A stretch of DNA of 64,000 bases from Datnioides undecimradiatus (GCA_008933995.1 WARS01000026.1:8074501-8138500), one strand, 5' to 3'. Positions 50,201 through 59,521 are shown, counted from the stretch's first letter. The notes: a model not told the origin generated them from the letters alone. Numbers and translations are program-made.

Positions 50201-53200
50201 ATTCCAGTCCAGCAGAGCAAAAGACAGCAACCATGTGTGTGTGGATGTAAGTGAGTGTTAACACTGAGTAGTTGTAGTAACTTTAACTTTTTTCTTCAGG
50301 TTTTCTTCTCAGATAATTAAAATGTTTTTGATAGGCTGAAAAAACTCACCCTGTCTTAGTGCGTTGGCATCGGTGCTTGTGCTCTTAAGTAGCTGCTGAT
50401 CAAAGAAGACTTTTATCATTAGCAGGTTTTATTAGTTTTATACTGTTTTTTTCTTTTCTATCTACAAGAAGGGAGAGAAAACTTTAAGCAGTAGTAAATA
50501 TCAAAGACCTCAAAGTCTTGAGACATAGCCTATGGCCTTTTAGTATTGTGCTTTTCTACTTTTATGCTTTGATAGTCAAATAAGTAGTAACTGCATTATT
50601 AATTGTTGCTTGTTTTATATATTGTTGGCGTGTGTTTGAGTGTTTTACTAAATATGACTTTGATGACATTTTTACGTATTTATAATAAGAGATAGTAATA
50701 AGAGATTTTGTTAATGTAGTCTCATTTAAATAAATCAAAAGACATTTATTTTGTCTTTGACCAGGCAATTCTTTTCTTCGTACTTATGTTATGTATGTGG
50801 CCACAGTGGGACAGCTAGTGCTTCCTTGGTCATTTTATAATATATTCACAGAGATGTTGTTTGAACAAATTAACTGATATATTGCATTTTTCAATGTTCC
50901 AACTAGTTGGGACAGTGTCTTTACTCCTTTTTCAGCCTCTTCTGTTATTATTTTTGTTATATCTGTTAATGTTGCTGGGTCTATTAGCGTTTGTATCGAT
51001 TTTTGGGGCGTTTCTATTTAATGCATTTGTTCTTCTTTTCTTGTGAGCAGAGCTTTCATTCCACGATCTGACTTGGCGCTTGCACCAACCCCGGCACCAA
51101 TGTGTTGTCAGTGCGGTCACGTGGCACAGCCCCAGTGCAGTGTGGGGAAAACACAGAGGGCTGACAGAAGGACAGGGGTCACCCACTGAGTTTGACCTTG
51201 ATGTCGCTGTTGCTACTGTGATACCGCCGCCTGTTCTCTCACCCTCTTTCTCCTGCGCTTGCTCTTTTGCTCTTTCTGTCTCTGATAGAGGCATTAAGAA
51301 TACATGCTGATGTTGTTTAATGCTACCACCCCTCCACCACTCAGTGTAAATCAATGGCTGAGCTGGTGTCTGTTCTTTTGCCTGTAGGCTTGAGCATGAT
51401 TTACTTAAAGGAGTGAGCAGCTCTGGCAGTATCTCAACTCCTGCTTGCCATTACCGAAAGCTAAGGTTGTCTCTCAGCCATCTCAGTTCTCTCCCTGTGT
51501 GTTAACACATGAGAAAACACATGAAGTTCACTCCACTGGGACTCCTCACTAAGTCCAGACTCTCTCCAGTCCCCTGCTCCTCTCTTCTTTCCCCTCCCTG
51601 GCAGCCCCACCGTCTGTTGTTCTGGTCTTGGCTGGGGTTTGGCACCAGCCCACACTCGAGCGAAAACACGAGTTTGACAGTTGTCATAAACATGCCTTGA
51701 GTAACAGCCTCACCATGAAACCATTTAATGATCCTGGCACAGTATGAACACCCGAGATGGAAAACACATTTTCATCACCATTTTTTTTTCCTCAGTCAAG
51801 AGGGAGGGGGAGGTGTTGTGGTGGGACACGCTTATGCGACGTTGTGTTTGTTCCCCCTCAGCCCTCCGGGAGCGAAGGCCAGACGGGCGACAAGCACAAG
51901 GAGAGAGAAAGGCTGCGTCGAGTGCTCAAACAGATGGGACGAATCAAGTGTCCTAGTGAGGTATGCACTCACTCTTTCTTCCTGTGTCCCTTTCTCTTTT
52001 CCCTTTTCTCATTCTTTACCATGTTTGCTTTCTTGTGTCCTTCATTTCCATTTGTCTGACTTTTCTGTCTTTCATGTCACATTTTCCTCTCTCCCCATCT
52101 GCCAGTTTCGATTTTGTTTCTCCCTTTTCCTCAGGCTCCTCTTTTTGTGTCTGCCTCCTTTTACCTCTCTCCCTCCTTTTTCCTTTATGCCTTGTTCTTG
52201 ACATGTTGCCCAAAACCACATCAACACTCTGCTTCCCATTACTCACACTAGAGTGCAAAAGGCAGTGAGAGGAAGAGAAAGAGCTGCAAAAAATAGACTC
52301 TCTACTGTGACATGTCCTCACGCTGAAAAATGAGCAGTTTCCTCCTGTTTCCTCTGTCTTTTTAACAGTAACTGCAAAGTATTGACCTATTGCCTTAATA
52401 CTGCTCCATTAAGCCGACATTTCGTTCCACTTACCCAATTTCCTGCTTAATGTATGTTTTCATTCTGTCTCATTTCTGTCGCCGGCCTCACACAATCACA
52501 CAAACATTATGTGTGCAAACACACACACGTACACAGGGCTGTTCAGCCCACTTTTCCAGTCTGATGGGCTACCAGTACCACCAGAAACGTTGTGGAAGAG
52601 AGTTCTCTGACGATGAGAGGCCTGTGTTTCTGTGCCAGCACTGTGGAAAAACGTACCGCTCCAAGGCTGGCCGAGACTACCATGTGCGCACCGAACATTC
52701 CCCAACCATCACCACCACCATGACAGCCACCACCACCACCAATAACAGCAAGGACAACATCACTGACACCAACAACAACACTGGCAAAGAGAGGGTAAGA
52801 TCATCTTGGAGGACAATAGATTCCTTCTGTTTAGAGTATTTTTTTTACCAGATTTTACTGTAATAACAAACAGCCAAATTTATTACCCACATTTTGACTC
52901 AAAGGAGTATCATGCTGCTTCTCTAGGTGATCTCTGAGGAATCTCCATCAGTAGGCAAGAAGGAGCAAAGCCAGCCTGAAAAGAAGGATTGGCAGGCGAA
53001 AGCACCATCCGGACAGCCTAAGGAGAAGGAGAGAGAAGCCAGGGACAGGGACAGGGAAAAGGAAAAAGAGAAGGAGCGAGACAGAGAAAAACCAGCGCAG
53101 AATGAAAGTCAGGGGGACGACTTTGAACGGACCCCAAGTGGCAGAGTGAGGCGCCGGTCAGCTCAGGTAGCAGTGTTCCACCTGCAGGAGATAGCAGAGG

Positions 53201-55322
53201 ATGAGCTGGCCAAAGACTGGGGAACCAAGCGCCGCATTAAGGATGACCTGGTGCCTGATAGCAAGAGGGTGAGGACAGACAGCGGATGTATTAAGCACAT
53301 ACGATCCACATTTCTAGCAGACATGTAGCCATAAACACTTTTCTAATCACCTCACACACAGGTCTGGGTACAGACATACAGCAACATTATGCACGGCAAG
53401 TCAGACACCTTCACCAAAAGAGCTATCTACAACACACACTCAGTTACAGGAACACAATCCGGATTACACACTGGGACGTGTGAAGGGCAGCATTTACGTA
53501 AGAAGATCAAAATGACGGTTCTAAGTGGGAAGAGTGACATTAGCAGATAGATACTGATATTAATGTTCTCTTTTATATAGTTAAACTACACTCGTCCTGG
53601 CCTTCCCAACTTCAGCCCAGAGCTACTAGAATCCTGGAAGAACCAAGTCAAGGAGAAGGGCTTTATCTGCTGCACCAATGAAGTAAAGAACATAAACTGG
53701 TTTTATGTATTTTATATATTTTCATTTTCCATATTTGAATAAAACAAGGGGGTTTGTTTGAACGTTAAACACTAAGTTTATAATAACGATGCTGATTTCA
53801 GAGTATAGACTCAGTGTTGCTTTTTCTGTTTTGTCTCAGAACTGTGAAGCTGTGTATTCCAGTGTGTCAGGACTAAAAGCCCACCTTGCAAACTGCAGCC
53901 AGGTATACACGCTCACCTGCACTGACCTGATTACCTGATTTGTGTCTGTAGACACTTTAGTAACACACACTTGGAAGTCCCACAGAATTTTAACCCAGAT
54001 CCATACTTTAGTTCATAGGTAGGCCAGGTTTTTCATCATCACTTCTGTTTTTATGTGTGTGCTTCTGCAGCCTGCTGAAAGAGAAAATAAAACATACAAT
54101 GCCATACAGCACAACAATAAATCTGAAGAGTGAAAAAAGAGATTTCATAGAAAATTGACTATGAATTTAGACGAAAAGGGAAAGTTCCAAAATACAAGAA
54201 TTGCAAGATGTATATCCTACAAAAATGTTGTAATTTAAAAAAGCCATAAAAGATGTTACAGACCTAATTTGGAAACATCATTAAGTTAAAAAAAAACACA
54301 ATGTGATAGCACAGCAACCTAAAGGGATGAGAAAAAGAATGCATGTTTTAATTTCTGACTTCTGGAGTTGACTGATACCTCCAGGCTGTAATCTGCTCTC
54401 CAACAGGTGACATGCTGTGGTGTTAATGATAATTGCTGCAGAGTCACCAAGCATTGCTTGAGCTGAATAACACGAATATACACACTATGTGTGTATGCGT
54501 GTGTGTGCTTGTCGTTGCAGGGTGGTGGAGAACTGGGGAAGTACACTTGTCTGATCTGTCAGAAGGAGTTTAGCTCAGAGAGTGGTGTAAAGTACCACAT
54601 CAGCAAGACACACTCACAGGTGGGTCAATCTCTGCTCAAATCTTTGCAAACCTCTCTCATGTGCAGCCTTTCCATTTCTGTCTGTATGCATTAAAAACCA
54701 GCTGAGCCACAGATGACGGTATGTTGATCTTGCGATAACAAAGTGTAATATCGTGAGGAAACAAGGTGCTTATGTTGTGCAAATAAGTGAACCAAACATG
54801 TGGGAGCGAGGAAAGAGCAAAAATAACGAGTTTTCCCACAGCATAACAGCATCTTAAATAATTACCATCCAAAGTCACTTGACATGCTAATCACAAAAGA
54901 AAAGTTATAAAATTACATACCTACTCCTGTCACTTAGATATTGAGGTGATCAGTAACAGTGTGTTTCATTGCCTTAGAACTGGTTTCGTGCAGCAGCCAG
55001 TCAAGTGGTCTCCAGTAGCAAGAGTAAAGTGCCGGAGAACAATGGGATCAAAGCTGAGGTGAGGAACGGTGCCACCACCGGTAAGAAGAGGGGCCGCAAG
55101 CCCAAAGAGCGCCCACCTGAGGCTGCGCCACTCCAAACAAAAACTGAAGCATCTACCACTACTCAAAACTCAACCCCTGCCGTGAGCCCTTCCTCAGGCC
55201 CAACACAGTCCCCTTCCCTGATCCCCGACCCAACGGACAGTGCTAATTCAGGCCACAACAGACAGCCCACGCCCTCTGCTGCCAGACGAAGCAAACCCAA
55301 TAGGCTGTCATTGTCAGAGTAG
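34606..55322 (+). CDS. znf512b: znf512b, zinc finger protein 512B (complete CDS, 16 coding exons, 847 aa)
   Basis: ZNF512B is a nuclear, chromatin-associated zinc finger protein linked to the NuRD subunit RBBP4. The 16 exons listed below join with matching phases to 2544 nt, which is 847 residues plus stop. Order along the protein: AT-hook-like KRKGRPK (55-61); C2HC finger 1 (90-112) and C2H2 finger 2 (125-146); Ser/Gln/His-rich linker (204-243); RRKQKTPKK (270-278), the RBBP4-binding motif; fingers 3 (358-379) and 4 (388-409); fingers 5 (442-464) and 6 (478-499); Thr/Asn linker; K/E/R/D-rich stretch (563-586); conserved [20 protein letters not shown] block (598-617); fingers 7 (676-698) and 8 (710-731); AT-hook-like KKRGRKPK (769-776). 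Human ZNF512B is about 890 residues and matches finger by finger as I remember it. The paralogue ZNF512 is excluded by the N-terminal fingers, the [13 protein letters not shown] segment, the C-terminal tail and the samd10 neighbour. Confidence 0.95.
35527..35565. repeat. impure GT microsatellite
   Basis: GT tract with GC and AG interruptions in znf512b intron 2. Confidence 0.85.
38279..38304. repeat. GT microsatellite
   Basis: GT tract with a single GC interruption. Confidence 0.9.
39940..39958. repeat. A19 homopolymer
   Basis: Uninterrupted A run. No recognisable retrogene precedes it. Confidence 0.9.
40916..40990. repeat. GA-rich microsatellite region
   Basis: Impure (GA)n purine tract about 75 bases long. 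Confidence 0.85.
41267..41333. repeat. GT/GC microsatellite
   Basis: (GT)n with an internal GCGCGCGC block, alternating purine and pyrimidine over 67 bases. Classical Z-DNA-prone sequence. Confidence 0.95.
41735..41779. repeat. GT microsatellite
   Basis: Pure (TG)22 tract. Confidence 0.95.
42734..42855. repeat. 61-bp imperfect tandem duplication
   Basis: Two copies (42734-42794, 42795-42855) both start TACTTCTCATTCAATCTTAT and end TTATTGCGAG. They differ at only a few positions. Confidence 0.9.
44119..44197. repeat. TC microsatellite
   Basis: Impure (CT)n tract of about 80 bases, 550 bases upstream of znf512b exon 2. Confidence 0.9.
44745..44824 (+). CDS. znf512b: znf512b coding exon 2 (AT-hook-like)
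   Basis: It enters in phase 1 after tcttattttaccag and ends in phase 0 before GTGAGT. It encodes [19 protein letters not shown] and then VQELRSIP (residues 45-71). The KRKGRPKAE segment is almost identical to human ZNF512B and resembles an AT-hook. Confidence 0.93.
44983..45111 (+). CDS. znf512b: znf512b coding exon 3 (C2HC finger 1)
   Basis: Phase 0 to phase 0. It encodes [13 protein letters not shown] and then an atypical C2HC finger, C90-x4-C95-x12-H108-x3-C112, with WLEFPSIYG and KYHYQRC. The match to the human finger is nearly exact. Confidence 0.95.
45401..45576 (+). CDS. znf512b: znf512b coding exon 4 (C2H2 finger 2)
   Basis: Phase 0 to phase 2. It encodes a C2H2 finger, C125-x2-C128-x12-H141-x4-H146, ending KHKLWNH, and then a basic linker ending KSNTKK. 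A possible earlier donor (GTTAGT near 45508) is weaker. The later donor GTGACT at 45577 keeps the frame with the next exon. Confidence 0.9.
45688..45977 (+). CDS. znf512b: znf512b coding exon 5 (Ser/Gln/His-rich linker)
   Basis: Phase 2 to phase 1. It begins [17 protein letters not shown], continues with a low-complexity stretch rich in Ser, Gln and His (residues 204-243), then an acidic part, and ends [10 protein letters not shown]. The ending is conserved with human, while the middle replaces the long KPV-type repeats I remember in human ZNF512B. Confidence 0.92.
46083..46154 (+). CDS. znf512b: znf512b coding exon 6 (RBBP4/NuRD-binding motif, 72 nt)
   Basis: Phase 1 to phase 1. It encodes [16 protein letters not shown] and then ISGTFGLKG (residues 270-294), identical to human ZNF512B as I remember it. 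RRKQxxP is the NuRD-interaction motif that contacts RBBP4. The exon is symmetric and could be skipped without a frameshift. Confidence 0.95.
46155..47017 (+). other. znf512b: znf512b intron (863 bp) with CA repeat
   Basis: Non-coding intron with (CA)19 at 46582-46619 and a pyrimidine-rich 3' part. Nothing else is recognised. Confidence 0.7.
46582..46619. repeat. CA microsatellite
   Basis: Pure (CA)19. Confidence 0.95.
47018..47152 (+). CDS. znf512b: znf512b coding exon 7 (basic linker, 135 nt)
   Basis: Phase 1 to phase 1 after gtgtgtgttgcag. It encodes [16 protein letters not shown], then a Ser/Lys-rich linker ending SSG (to residue 339). The donor is a weak G/GTGAAC, and a long CTAT microsatellite begins 20 bases after it. 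Its sequence is less conserved than its neighbours. Confidence 0.82.
47173..47249. repeat. CTAT tetranucleotide microsatellite
   Basis: About 19 CTAT units with one TTAT variant, starting 20 bases after a weak splice donor. Confidence 0.95.
47440..47665 (+). mobile_element. diverged teleost interspersed repeat relic
   Basis: AAACTCAAGGACCCCTAAAC at one end and GGCGACCCTCTGGAAAAACC, GTGAGTCCCTGGACCACACT at the other recall a fish repeat ending in a 'ggtccctggaccccactttgagaacc' style tail. Identification is from memory. Confidence 0.4.
47840..47967 (+). CDS. znf512b: znf512b coding exon 8 (C2HC finger 3)
   Basis: Phase 1 to phase 0. It encodes [14 protein letters not shown] and then a C2HC finger, C358-x2-C361-x13-H375-x3-C379, with RKT and [11 protein letters not shown]. 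The acceptor is the uncommon ctaag rather than cag or tag. The donor is GTCAGT. Confidence 0.93.
47968..49011 (+). other. znf512b: znf512b intron (1.0 kb)
   Basis: AT-rich non-coding sequence. No repeat or exon is recognised. Confidence 0.65.
49012..49104 (+). CDS. znf512b: znf512b coding exon 9 (C2H2 finger 4)
   Basis: Phase 0 to phase 0, 31 codons. It encodes LQDALK and the C2H2 finger C388-x2-C391-x12-H404-x4-H409 with [17 protein letters not shown], nearly identical to human. Confidence 0.95.
49105..51861 (+). other. znf512b: znf512b intron (2.8 kb)
   Basis: Non-coding. A T-rich section near 50.86-51.05 kb gives a long hydrophobic open frame that is composition-driven. A GC-richer section lies at 51.05-51.25 kb. 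No conserved protein or RNA is recognised. Confidence 0.65.
51862..51960 (+). CDS. znf512b: znf512b coding exon 10 (helix before finger 5)
   Basis: Phase 0 to phase 0, 33 codons, after gttccccctcag. It encodes a charged segment, [16 protein letters not shown], and the first part of C2HC finger 5 (C442 P S E). The intron cuts the finger three residues after its first cysteine. Confidence 0.94.
51961..52536 (+). other. znf512b: znf512b intron inside C2HC finger 5 (576 bp)
   Basis: The first 240 bases are strongly pyrimidine-rich. The intron ends in an AC-rich acceptor region, cacacacgtacacag, with little polypyrimidine. The open frames here are composition-driven. Confidence 0.65.
52537..52794 (+). 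CDS. znf512b: znf512b coding exon 11 (rest of finger 5, finger 6, Thr/Asn linker)
   Basis: Phase 0 to phase 0. It completes C2HC finger 5 (C447, H460, C464; [13 protein letters not shown]) and encodes C2H2 finger 6 (C478-C481-H494-H499; [12 protein letters not shown]). A low-complexity Thr/Asn linker (residues 500-528) follows. The linker is coded by CAC/ACC and AAC triplet runs and may vary in length. Confidence 0.94.
52927..53268 (+). CDS. znf512b: znf512b coding exon 12 (charged linker and conserved [12 protein letters not shown] block)
   Basis: Phase 0 to phase 0, 114 codons. The first half is a Lys/Glu/Arg/Asp-rich stretch (563-586) that could form a single charged helix. The second half is the strongly conserved [20 protein letters not shown] and [12 protein letters not shown] block, then [10 protein letters not shown]. 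The charged stretch is absent from the human protein as I remember it. Confidence 0.94.
53269..53580 (+). other. znf512b: znf512b intron (312 bp)
   Basis: A short non-coding intron, GTGAGG to ttatatag. Nothing else is recognised. Confidence 0.7.
53581..53682 (+). CDS. znf512b: znf512b coding exon 13 (helix before finger 7)
   Basis: Phase 0 to phase 0, 34 codons, after ttttatatag. It encodes [17 protein letters not shown], then [10 protein letters not shown] and the start of C2HC finger 7 (C676 T N E). The intron falls at the same finger position as in module 3. Confidence 0.94.
53840..53902 (+). CDS. znf512b: znf512b coding exon 14 (rest of C2HC finger 7)
   Basis: Phase 0 to phase 0, only 21 codons. 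It supplies C681, H694 and C698 of finger 7, with [17 protein letters not shown]. This is conserved in human ZNF512B and ZNF512. Confidence 0.94.
53903..54520 (+). other. znf512b: znf512b intron inside the finger 7/8 module (618 bp)
   Basis: An AT-rich non-coding intron, GTATAC to gtcgttgcag, with a GTGT-rich stretch before the acceptor. Confidence 0.7.
54521..54619 (+). CDS. znf512b: znf512b coding exon 15 (C2H2 finger 8)
   Basis: Phase 0 to phase 0, 33 codons, after gtcgttgcag. It encodes [19 protein letters not shown] and YHISKTHSQ, a C2H2 finger C710-x2-C713-x12-H726-x4-H731. The donor is GTGGGT. Confidence 0.95.
54620..54977 (+). other. znf512b: znf512b last intron (358 bp)
   Basis: A non-coding intron, GTGGGT to gccttag. 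No other feature is seen. Confidence 0.7.
54978..55322 (+). CDS. znf512b: znf512b coding exon 16 (C-terminal tail, stop 55320-55322)
   Basis: It enters in phase 0 after cattgccttag and starts NWFRAAASQ, matching human ENWFRTSA. It contains [15 protein letters not shown] (residues 769 on), an AT-hook-like segment conserved with human. A disordered Ser/Pro/Thr-rich tail follows, ending RLSLSE and TAG. Confidence 0.94.
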   Translation, partial: NWFRAAASQVVSSSKSKVPENNGIKAEVRNGATTGKKRGRKPKERPPEAAPLQTKTEASTTTQNSTPAVSPSSGPTQSPSLIPDPTDSANSGHNRQPTPSAARRSKPNRLSLSE

Positions 55323-58300
55323 CTCTGCTTTTGTCGACCCAGGAGCCAGAGAGGATGCTTACTGTAAATGTTATGCCAGGAAGCTAAAAGACCTTTATAA
55401 CTCAACACAAGGACTTGGCACTGAGAAGAAAGTTAAATCAACCATTAGGAAGTAAAACATTAAGTACAGACTTCAAATCTTGGTTTTGAAACCCCAGAGT
55501 TAATGTGTCTGCTGTTATAAACAATAGTCATGTAACAGTGTTTTATTTCTCCATTCCACTTTTGTCTCCTTTTTAAGGCACACAGTTCAGTTTCTGTACT
55601 CAGAGCAGAGGTGTCAGCTGTAATCAAAGATCAAAATCCAGACTTCTACATGGCTAGCGTTTTCTAAACAGAGGTAGTAGTCCAAACAGAGTAATTCTCT
55701 CTACAAGATTCATGTTGTGTTTGAGAGGTTTTAAAAAGGATATTCTATTAGCATGGTGAAGTCATTTAATGATAGCTAGTGTTTTCACATTTTTTTCACA
55801 GATATACTGTACTGTGTACATAAACAATATCTATATCTATATCTCTATATACTCAAAGCAATGATGCCATCTGTCATTTTGAAGCCTGACACGTCCAATT
55901 GGATCATGAGCAATCAGATTTTTTGCAGTGTGTGCTGTAGTGCAATTTTGTTTTGAATCTAATATTGTGATTTCTTTTATATTTTTTCTTTTTTTTGGGT
56001 CATTTTTTACTTTTCATGTTTCAAGTAAGCAAATGTCCTATAAGCTAAAATCTTGGTCGGTTGTTAATCATATTCCACTTTGTTTTTTCTACAGCTATGT
56101 TGATGTCATTTCAATATAATTTGTTTTTCCTTTTTTTTAATTACATGAGGCTAAAAGGTGTCTGCTTTGACAACCATGATTAAGTGTCAAAAGGTTACTT
56201 TTGCTGTTCTTTTACACTGAAGTTTCCCCTGCCCCAAAAAGTGAGATTTCCATCTGTAAAGTATAGGTTAGTTACAATAACACTTGATATGGCATTGTTT
56301 AATTGATTTTAAACAAAAAACTTGAAGCATTTTGTCTAAAATATGACTGGTAAAGCTAAATGTTGGACAGAAGGGTGGATTTTGTGTGAAACTTGTTGCA
56401 CCATTGCAGCACAATCAAATGATGTGACACCATTTAAAAGGAGGCCATATTTTGGCTCCTGCTTTAGCTTGAATCAAAGAGCTGAGGAGAGAATTTTAAA
56501 AAAAACTATCTTTTATAGAGAGGTTGAGGAAAATAATCTTTTATTAAACTGAAAAATTGCAAATGAAGAGTAACATATAATGATGTACATGAATTAATTC
56601 CTGGATGCTCAAAGTTATCGCCTTGCACTTTAACCCTTAACCCTTCTCGCTCCCCTCTTGTATTTTTGCACTCCAGGGGTATTCAACCTAACCTTATGGC
56701 TGTCAGGAGTGGGAATATTTTACTTAAATGAAAACTAAATTTGTCTTTAATGGGTAATGAGCAGCATGGTTAACTCCCTAGATAGTATCTGTAATCCAAC
56801 ACGACCATATAATTATGACTCCCCATATAAAGCCATAACTGGTCTTGTTGAATTTTAAGGCTGCTCTAATGTTAGTTTAGCTTCAGACTTAAAAAAAAAA
56901 AAAAAAGAAAGATTATAATCCAATATTATTAAAGGACTTTTCAAATCTAAAATATGTGCAATCAGAGAATATTTTCACTTTAACATGTTTAAAGTAGATA
57001 CTTGAATCCACAGTTATAGTAACGATTTGAGCAAATGAAAACTCCATAAATATTTGATTTATATTTGCAGTCTATGTCCATAAAATAATGACTAGCTTGC
57101 TTAAAAAATCATAACTCTATTTTATATTCTCTTGTGTGTATTACCTAGATAGCAATCTGATAGCTTTGAATAAAATTGTGATGTGAGGATATTCTGGTGA
57201 GATATAAAGGGTGCTTTACTTGCCACTCAACCTTAAGGACCTGATACATCAGTAAGTCCACTAATCCATCCTGCCATTTTCTCCTTGCTGGCAAGTCCTC
57301 TGAATTTTGCACCAACAAATGTCAATGTCATGATTTAAATCAAGCACTGATGTCAGCGGAACATTTTGAGAAACATTGAATTTGAAAATTATGTGTCCCA
57401 GGTGGTGTCATCCCTACGCCGTGACCTTTTATATTGTAAAGCAAAGATTTGAGCTGAATTTCTCCATCATTAATCAACTGATGGAGTTTATTCAGGTGGG
57501 GATGATTATGCATGTGTCTGTCTCTGTTACTGGGATGGACCTTTATCTTCTATCCAGGTTAAACTGACGGAGAGGATAAGTTAGACAAGCACTGATTGGT
57601 CCTCGGACCCCCTTTCGATATGAGTTGTCCGGACCTTGCGTGTGTGTGTGTGTATAAAACAGTTAGCACCTTTGTAATGACTGGATGTCAGAAATGGTAA
57701 CACTTTTTGTTGAGTGTTATGCTGTGGCACAGAATCAGTTCATCAGCTGCTTGTTACTCGTTTCATTAATAACGTCACATTGACTGTGTTTACCTGACAA
57801 GCTTTGGTGTTGCAATATGATAGTTAGGCACTGCTTTTAACAGTGGGTATTTTATATTTTATCACACCCTTTACTATCCGTCTTCCTATGATGTGGAAAA
57901 CACATATCTATCCCGCAGTGTGAGCTAACTGCAACATGTTTAGAGAGTACAGCAATACACCATATTTAGCTGGTTTTGTTGGCTTGCTGATATTTTGATA
58001 TTGATGTGTCTTCTCGAAATTGTATGGCTTTTTTCACTCCCCTTCTTTTATTTGTTTGCTTTGAAAATGCTTTTTACATATTACGAAATCTAAAAAAGAA
58101 AAAAAAAGTTGAAAAAATTTGTAGACCACAAAGAACATTGTAGGCCTAAGTGTCGGCATACACTGTTATTTTATCCATTTTGATGATGCACATAAATTGA
58201 GCTTTTTCAGTACATGACAACAAACACATTGAGAGAGTCCTTTATTATTACCTAGTCAATATGGGACAACAAGGCATATGTATGTGTGTTTGTTTCTGTA

Positions 58301-59301
58301 TTTAGTGCACTTACTATACCATGAAATAGGCTTGAAATAGGAGTGTTGTTGGAGCTTTCTAGTTACCCTGACTGTGTGTGGTGTGACTTTTGTACCTGGG
58401 GAAACAGCAGGCTCAAGTGTCTTCCCTTTGTCAGCAATGTTATTTCCAAAACCAAGGTTAATCCTTAGAAATCCCCTTAGACGACCTGAAAATTTTACCC
58501 TTTTATTTGGACAACAGTGGTTTGTTTTGTATGCTACCTACTTAAAAAGCAGGAAATGGCATCCGCCTCTGTTGTTGGGGCCATTGTGATGAAACTGTTG
58601 AAAGTTTTAAGAGATGATGTTGTAGCTCATAACTGGTTATGATATATAGGTAATGGGTGAAATGAGACTAATGATGTATTAAAGATTCCATATCTGAAAT
58701 TAAGCTGTATAGAACCTAACACAGGAGGCATCAACACCTCCTTTGAGTCTGAACTGTTACAATTTTTCTCCCAAACTTGTTGTATTACCTGTGCATTAGT
58801 ATCCCTAAACTAATTAATAAAAGTTTGTTGACTAAATTTGTGTCAGCTGTGTCAACTTCTAAAGGTTTGGTTACAATGGATATAAATGCCAGTTGTAATG
58901 AAACCTATTTTTCTCGCAGTGGGAATTTTAACTTACCAAACATAAATGCACCTAATGAGATTATTAATGGCAGTGCCAATTTTAGGGATTCTGTTCTGTG
59001 TATGCTGGCTTACTCACACTCCTAAATGTAATGGAGCCACCATTAATTAAATAACACCTGTGATCTTCATGCTGTGACAATGCCGTACTGTCAAACGTGA
59101 ACAACGCTTATTGCTAGAACATAATGGTACAGAAGGTTCTCGTGTTGAGTGTGGGAGGTATTTTCATGCTTGCTATTGTAATTCTAATGTATTACATTCA
59201 TTTACTGCTTTAGCTGTTAATGTATTTTATCATACTAGTAGAAATTGTTATAAAGTTAATCAAAAAAAATAACAAAGTAATGTGCAAATGTAGATAATAA
59301 A
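55323..59301 (+). other. znf512b: znf512b 3' UTR (inferred, up to 4 kb)
   Basis: AT-rich, largely non-coding sequence follows the stop, with no exon of another gene before 59587. AATAAA hexamers at 57169, 58816 and 59296 are possible cleavage signals. The one at 58816 has a GT-rich stretch shortly downstream. It contains a TATATC repeat (about 55827-55852) and an A run (56891-56905). The true 3' end may be nearer. Confidence 0.5.
58816..58821 (+). terminator. candidate znf512b poly(A) signal AATAAA
   Basis: AATAAA is followed by AGTTTGTTGAC and TTTGTGTCAGCTGTG, a G/T-rich downstream element. The alternatives at 57169-57174 and 59296-59301 cannot be ranked by eye. Confidence 0.35.
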
Positions 59302-59450
59302 ATTACACTAACATGATATAAATCAATATTCAGGTCTAAAATCTACACGTGGCCTGTTGAACCTCACCCTCTGCCAGCTTTAGGGAAAGGCCCTGTATGA
59401 TTATCATACTGCCCATGCTGCTGGCTGTAGATAGAAAGAACGGAACAGAT

Positions 59451-59471
59451 GCATTCTGGGGCTTGAAGTCC
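59451..59471 (-). promoter_or_regulatory. ZNF143-like promoter site, reverse orientation
   Basis: On the - strand this reads GACTTCAAGCCCCAGAATGC. It fits the ACTAYRNNNCCCR consensus bound by ZNF143/THAP11 with one mismatch and has the CCCAGnATGC extension. It lies 116-136 bp upstream of the next gene's first ATG. Confidence 0.5.
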
Positions 59472-59521
59472 ATCTGGGCGGGCCGATCTCAGCGTAGCTT
59501 CTCAATGGTAAAGTGTGATAT

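Noticed and set aside
50861-51046. Hydrophobic, membrane-like + strand frame
   Set aside because: The sequence is T-rich, which produces Leu/Phe-rich translations in any frame. It lies inside a znf512b intron.
50932-51354. 140-codon - strand frame opposite znf512b intron
   Set aside because: The composition is Arg/Asn-rich from antisense of T-rich DNA. No domain or splice context.
34606-55322. ZNF512 rather than ZNF512B
   Set aside because: The N-terminal finger pair, the [14 protein letters not shown] segment, the [10 protein letters not shown] tail and the samd10 neighbour all fit ZNF512B.
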